The notes beneath the pieces are model-generated. The model saw nothing but the letters and a program-made list of their open reading frames with translations, did not search any database and was not told the origin of the DNA. From UBA8437 sp003445035 (GTDB taxonomy: Bacteria > Planctomycetota > Planctomycetia > Planctomycetales > Planctomycetaceae): a stretch of DNA of 7,442 nt. The translations under genes and the position numbers were made by a program. Positions 7,044-7,442 of this stretch are shown here, one piece after another. Positions within the stretch are counted from its first letter, which is position 1, and every line of letters begins with the position of its first letter. Where the stretch lies: NCBI GenBank assembly GCA_937901285.1, contig CALCHI010000406.1, positions 1 to 7,442 of the forward strand, written 5' to 3'.

Positions 7044-7442
7044 TCACTCGTAGCGCAGGGCCTGGACAGGGTGGAGTTTGGCGGCACGGCGTGCGGGCAG
7101 AATGCTCGCCAGCACGGCGATGGCGATGGCTCCCAGGGCGACCCAACTGACGGTCAGCGGATTGACCGCAGTGGGAATCTCGGGGAAGTAGTAGATGGTC
7201 TCGTCAAAGACCTTTCTTCCCAGCATCCACGTGATCCCGTTTTCGATCTGGTTGATGTAGTGGACAAAGACCAGGCCCAGCAGCACGCCGACCCCGCTGC
7301 CGACGACGCCCAGGGCCAGGCCGTAGCCGAGAAAGATGGACATGATGCCGCGGCGGCTGGCGCCCAGGGCCTTGAGAATGCCGATATCGCGAGTCTTCTC
7401 GACGACGATCATGTAGAAGATGGCCAGGATGCCGAATCCGGC
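7044..7442 (-). CDS. FtsX-family (LolC/LolE-like) ABC transporter permease, C-terminal 132 residues
   Basis: This is the 3' end of an inner-membrane permease gene that runs off the window; the reading frame is open from the edge, so the ATG at 7412 is internal. The visible part begins inside a transmembrane helix (AGFGILAIFYMIVV, residues 1-14), then the family's hallmark coupling segment EKTRDIGILKALGAS (15-29). A third helix follows (about 33-60, Gly/Val/Leu rich). Then comes a loop of about 45 residues with VFDETIYYFPEIP (78-90), a last helix (about 108-125), and the typical PARRAAKLHPVQALRYE ending. This four-helix FtsX layout with a YYFPEIP-like pattern near the end fits LolC/LolE more than MacB, where the substrate would be outer-membrane lipoproteins. 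The ATPase gene starts 19 bases downstream, so the two are co-expressed. Which of the LolC or LolE roles it has, or whether it is a single LolF-like subunit, cannot be told without the N-terminal part. Confidence 0.9.
   Translation of the reverse strand, partial: AGFGILAIFYMIVVEKTRDIGILKALGASRRGIMSIFLGYGLALGVVGSGVGVLLGLVFVHYINQIENGITWMLGRKVFDETIYYFPEIPTAVNPLTVSWVALGAIAIAVLASILPARRAAKLHPVQALRYE

Overview
The window is a GC-rich bacterial chromosomal segment. All recognisable genes lie on the minus strand and are tightly packed, with gaps of about 20 to 160 bases. Several features suggest a Gram-negative lineage, most likely Planctomycetota or a close relative: a LolCDE-type ABC module, weak or missing Shine-Dalgarno sites before several genes, two large poorly characterised exported proteins, and a secreted YHS/TRASH-like cysteine domain. 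This taxonomic guess is inference from style and gene content; no marker gene here proves it.

In transcription order (high to low coordinates), the window opens with the C-terminal end of an FtsX-family permease (cut by the window edge). It is followed 19 bases later by its ATPase, a LolD-like protein with a GTG start and an unusual proline/alanine/glutamine-rich N-terminal extension. Next comes a class IV branched-chain aminotransferase (ilvE-like). After it is a small secreted protein with a lipocalin-like middle region and a C-terminal Cys/Cys-Cys-x-x-Cys putative metal-binding domain. A DegT/DnrJ/EryC1 PLP-dependent aminotransferase follows, with a good sigma-70-like promoter just upstream. 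Then comes a 557-residue exported protein with probable TPR-like helical repeats and a beta-rich C-terminus. Last is rlmN, the radical-SAM 23S rRNA A2503 / tRNA A37 methyltransferase.

The genes do not form an obvious single pathway. The permease and ATPase form one translation-coupled unit for lipoprotein or other envelope-substrate export. ilvE and rlmN are housekeeping functions. The DegT enzyme is separated from any sugar-nucleotide genes visible here. The two exported proteins are the least understood parts.

The intergenic regions carry several inverted repeats. The clearest is a nested structure (10-bp outer, 8-bp inner) between ilvE and the YHS-like gene. I see no mobile element, CRISPR array, tRNA, rRNA, phage gene or defence system. 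I do not think the window holds a new multi-gene system, and the findings below are modest.
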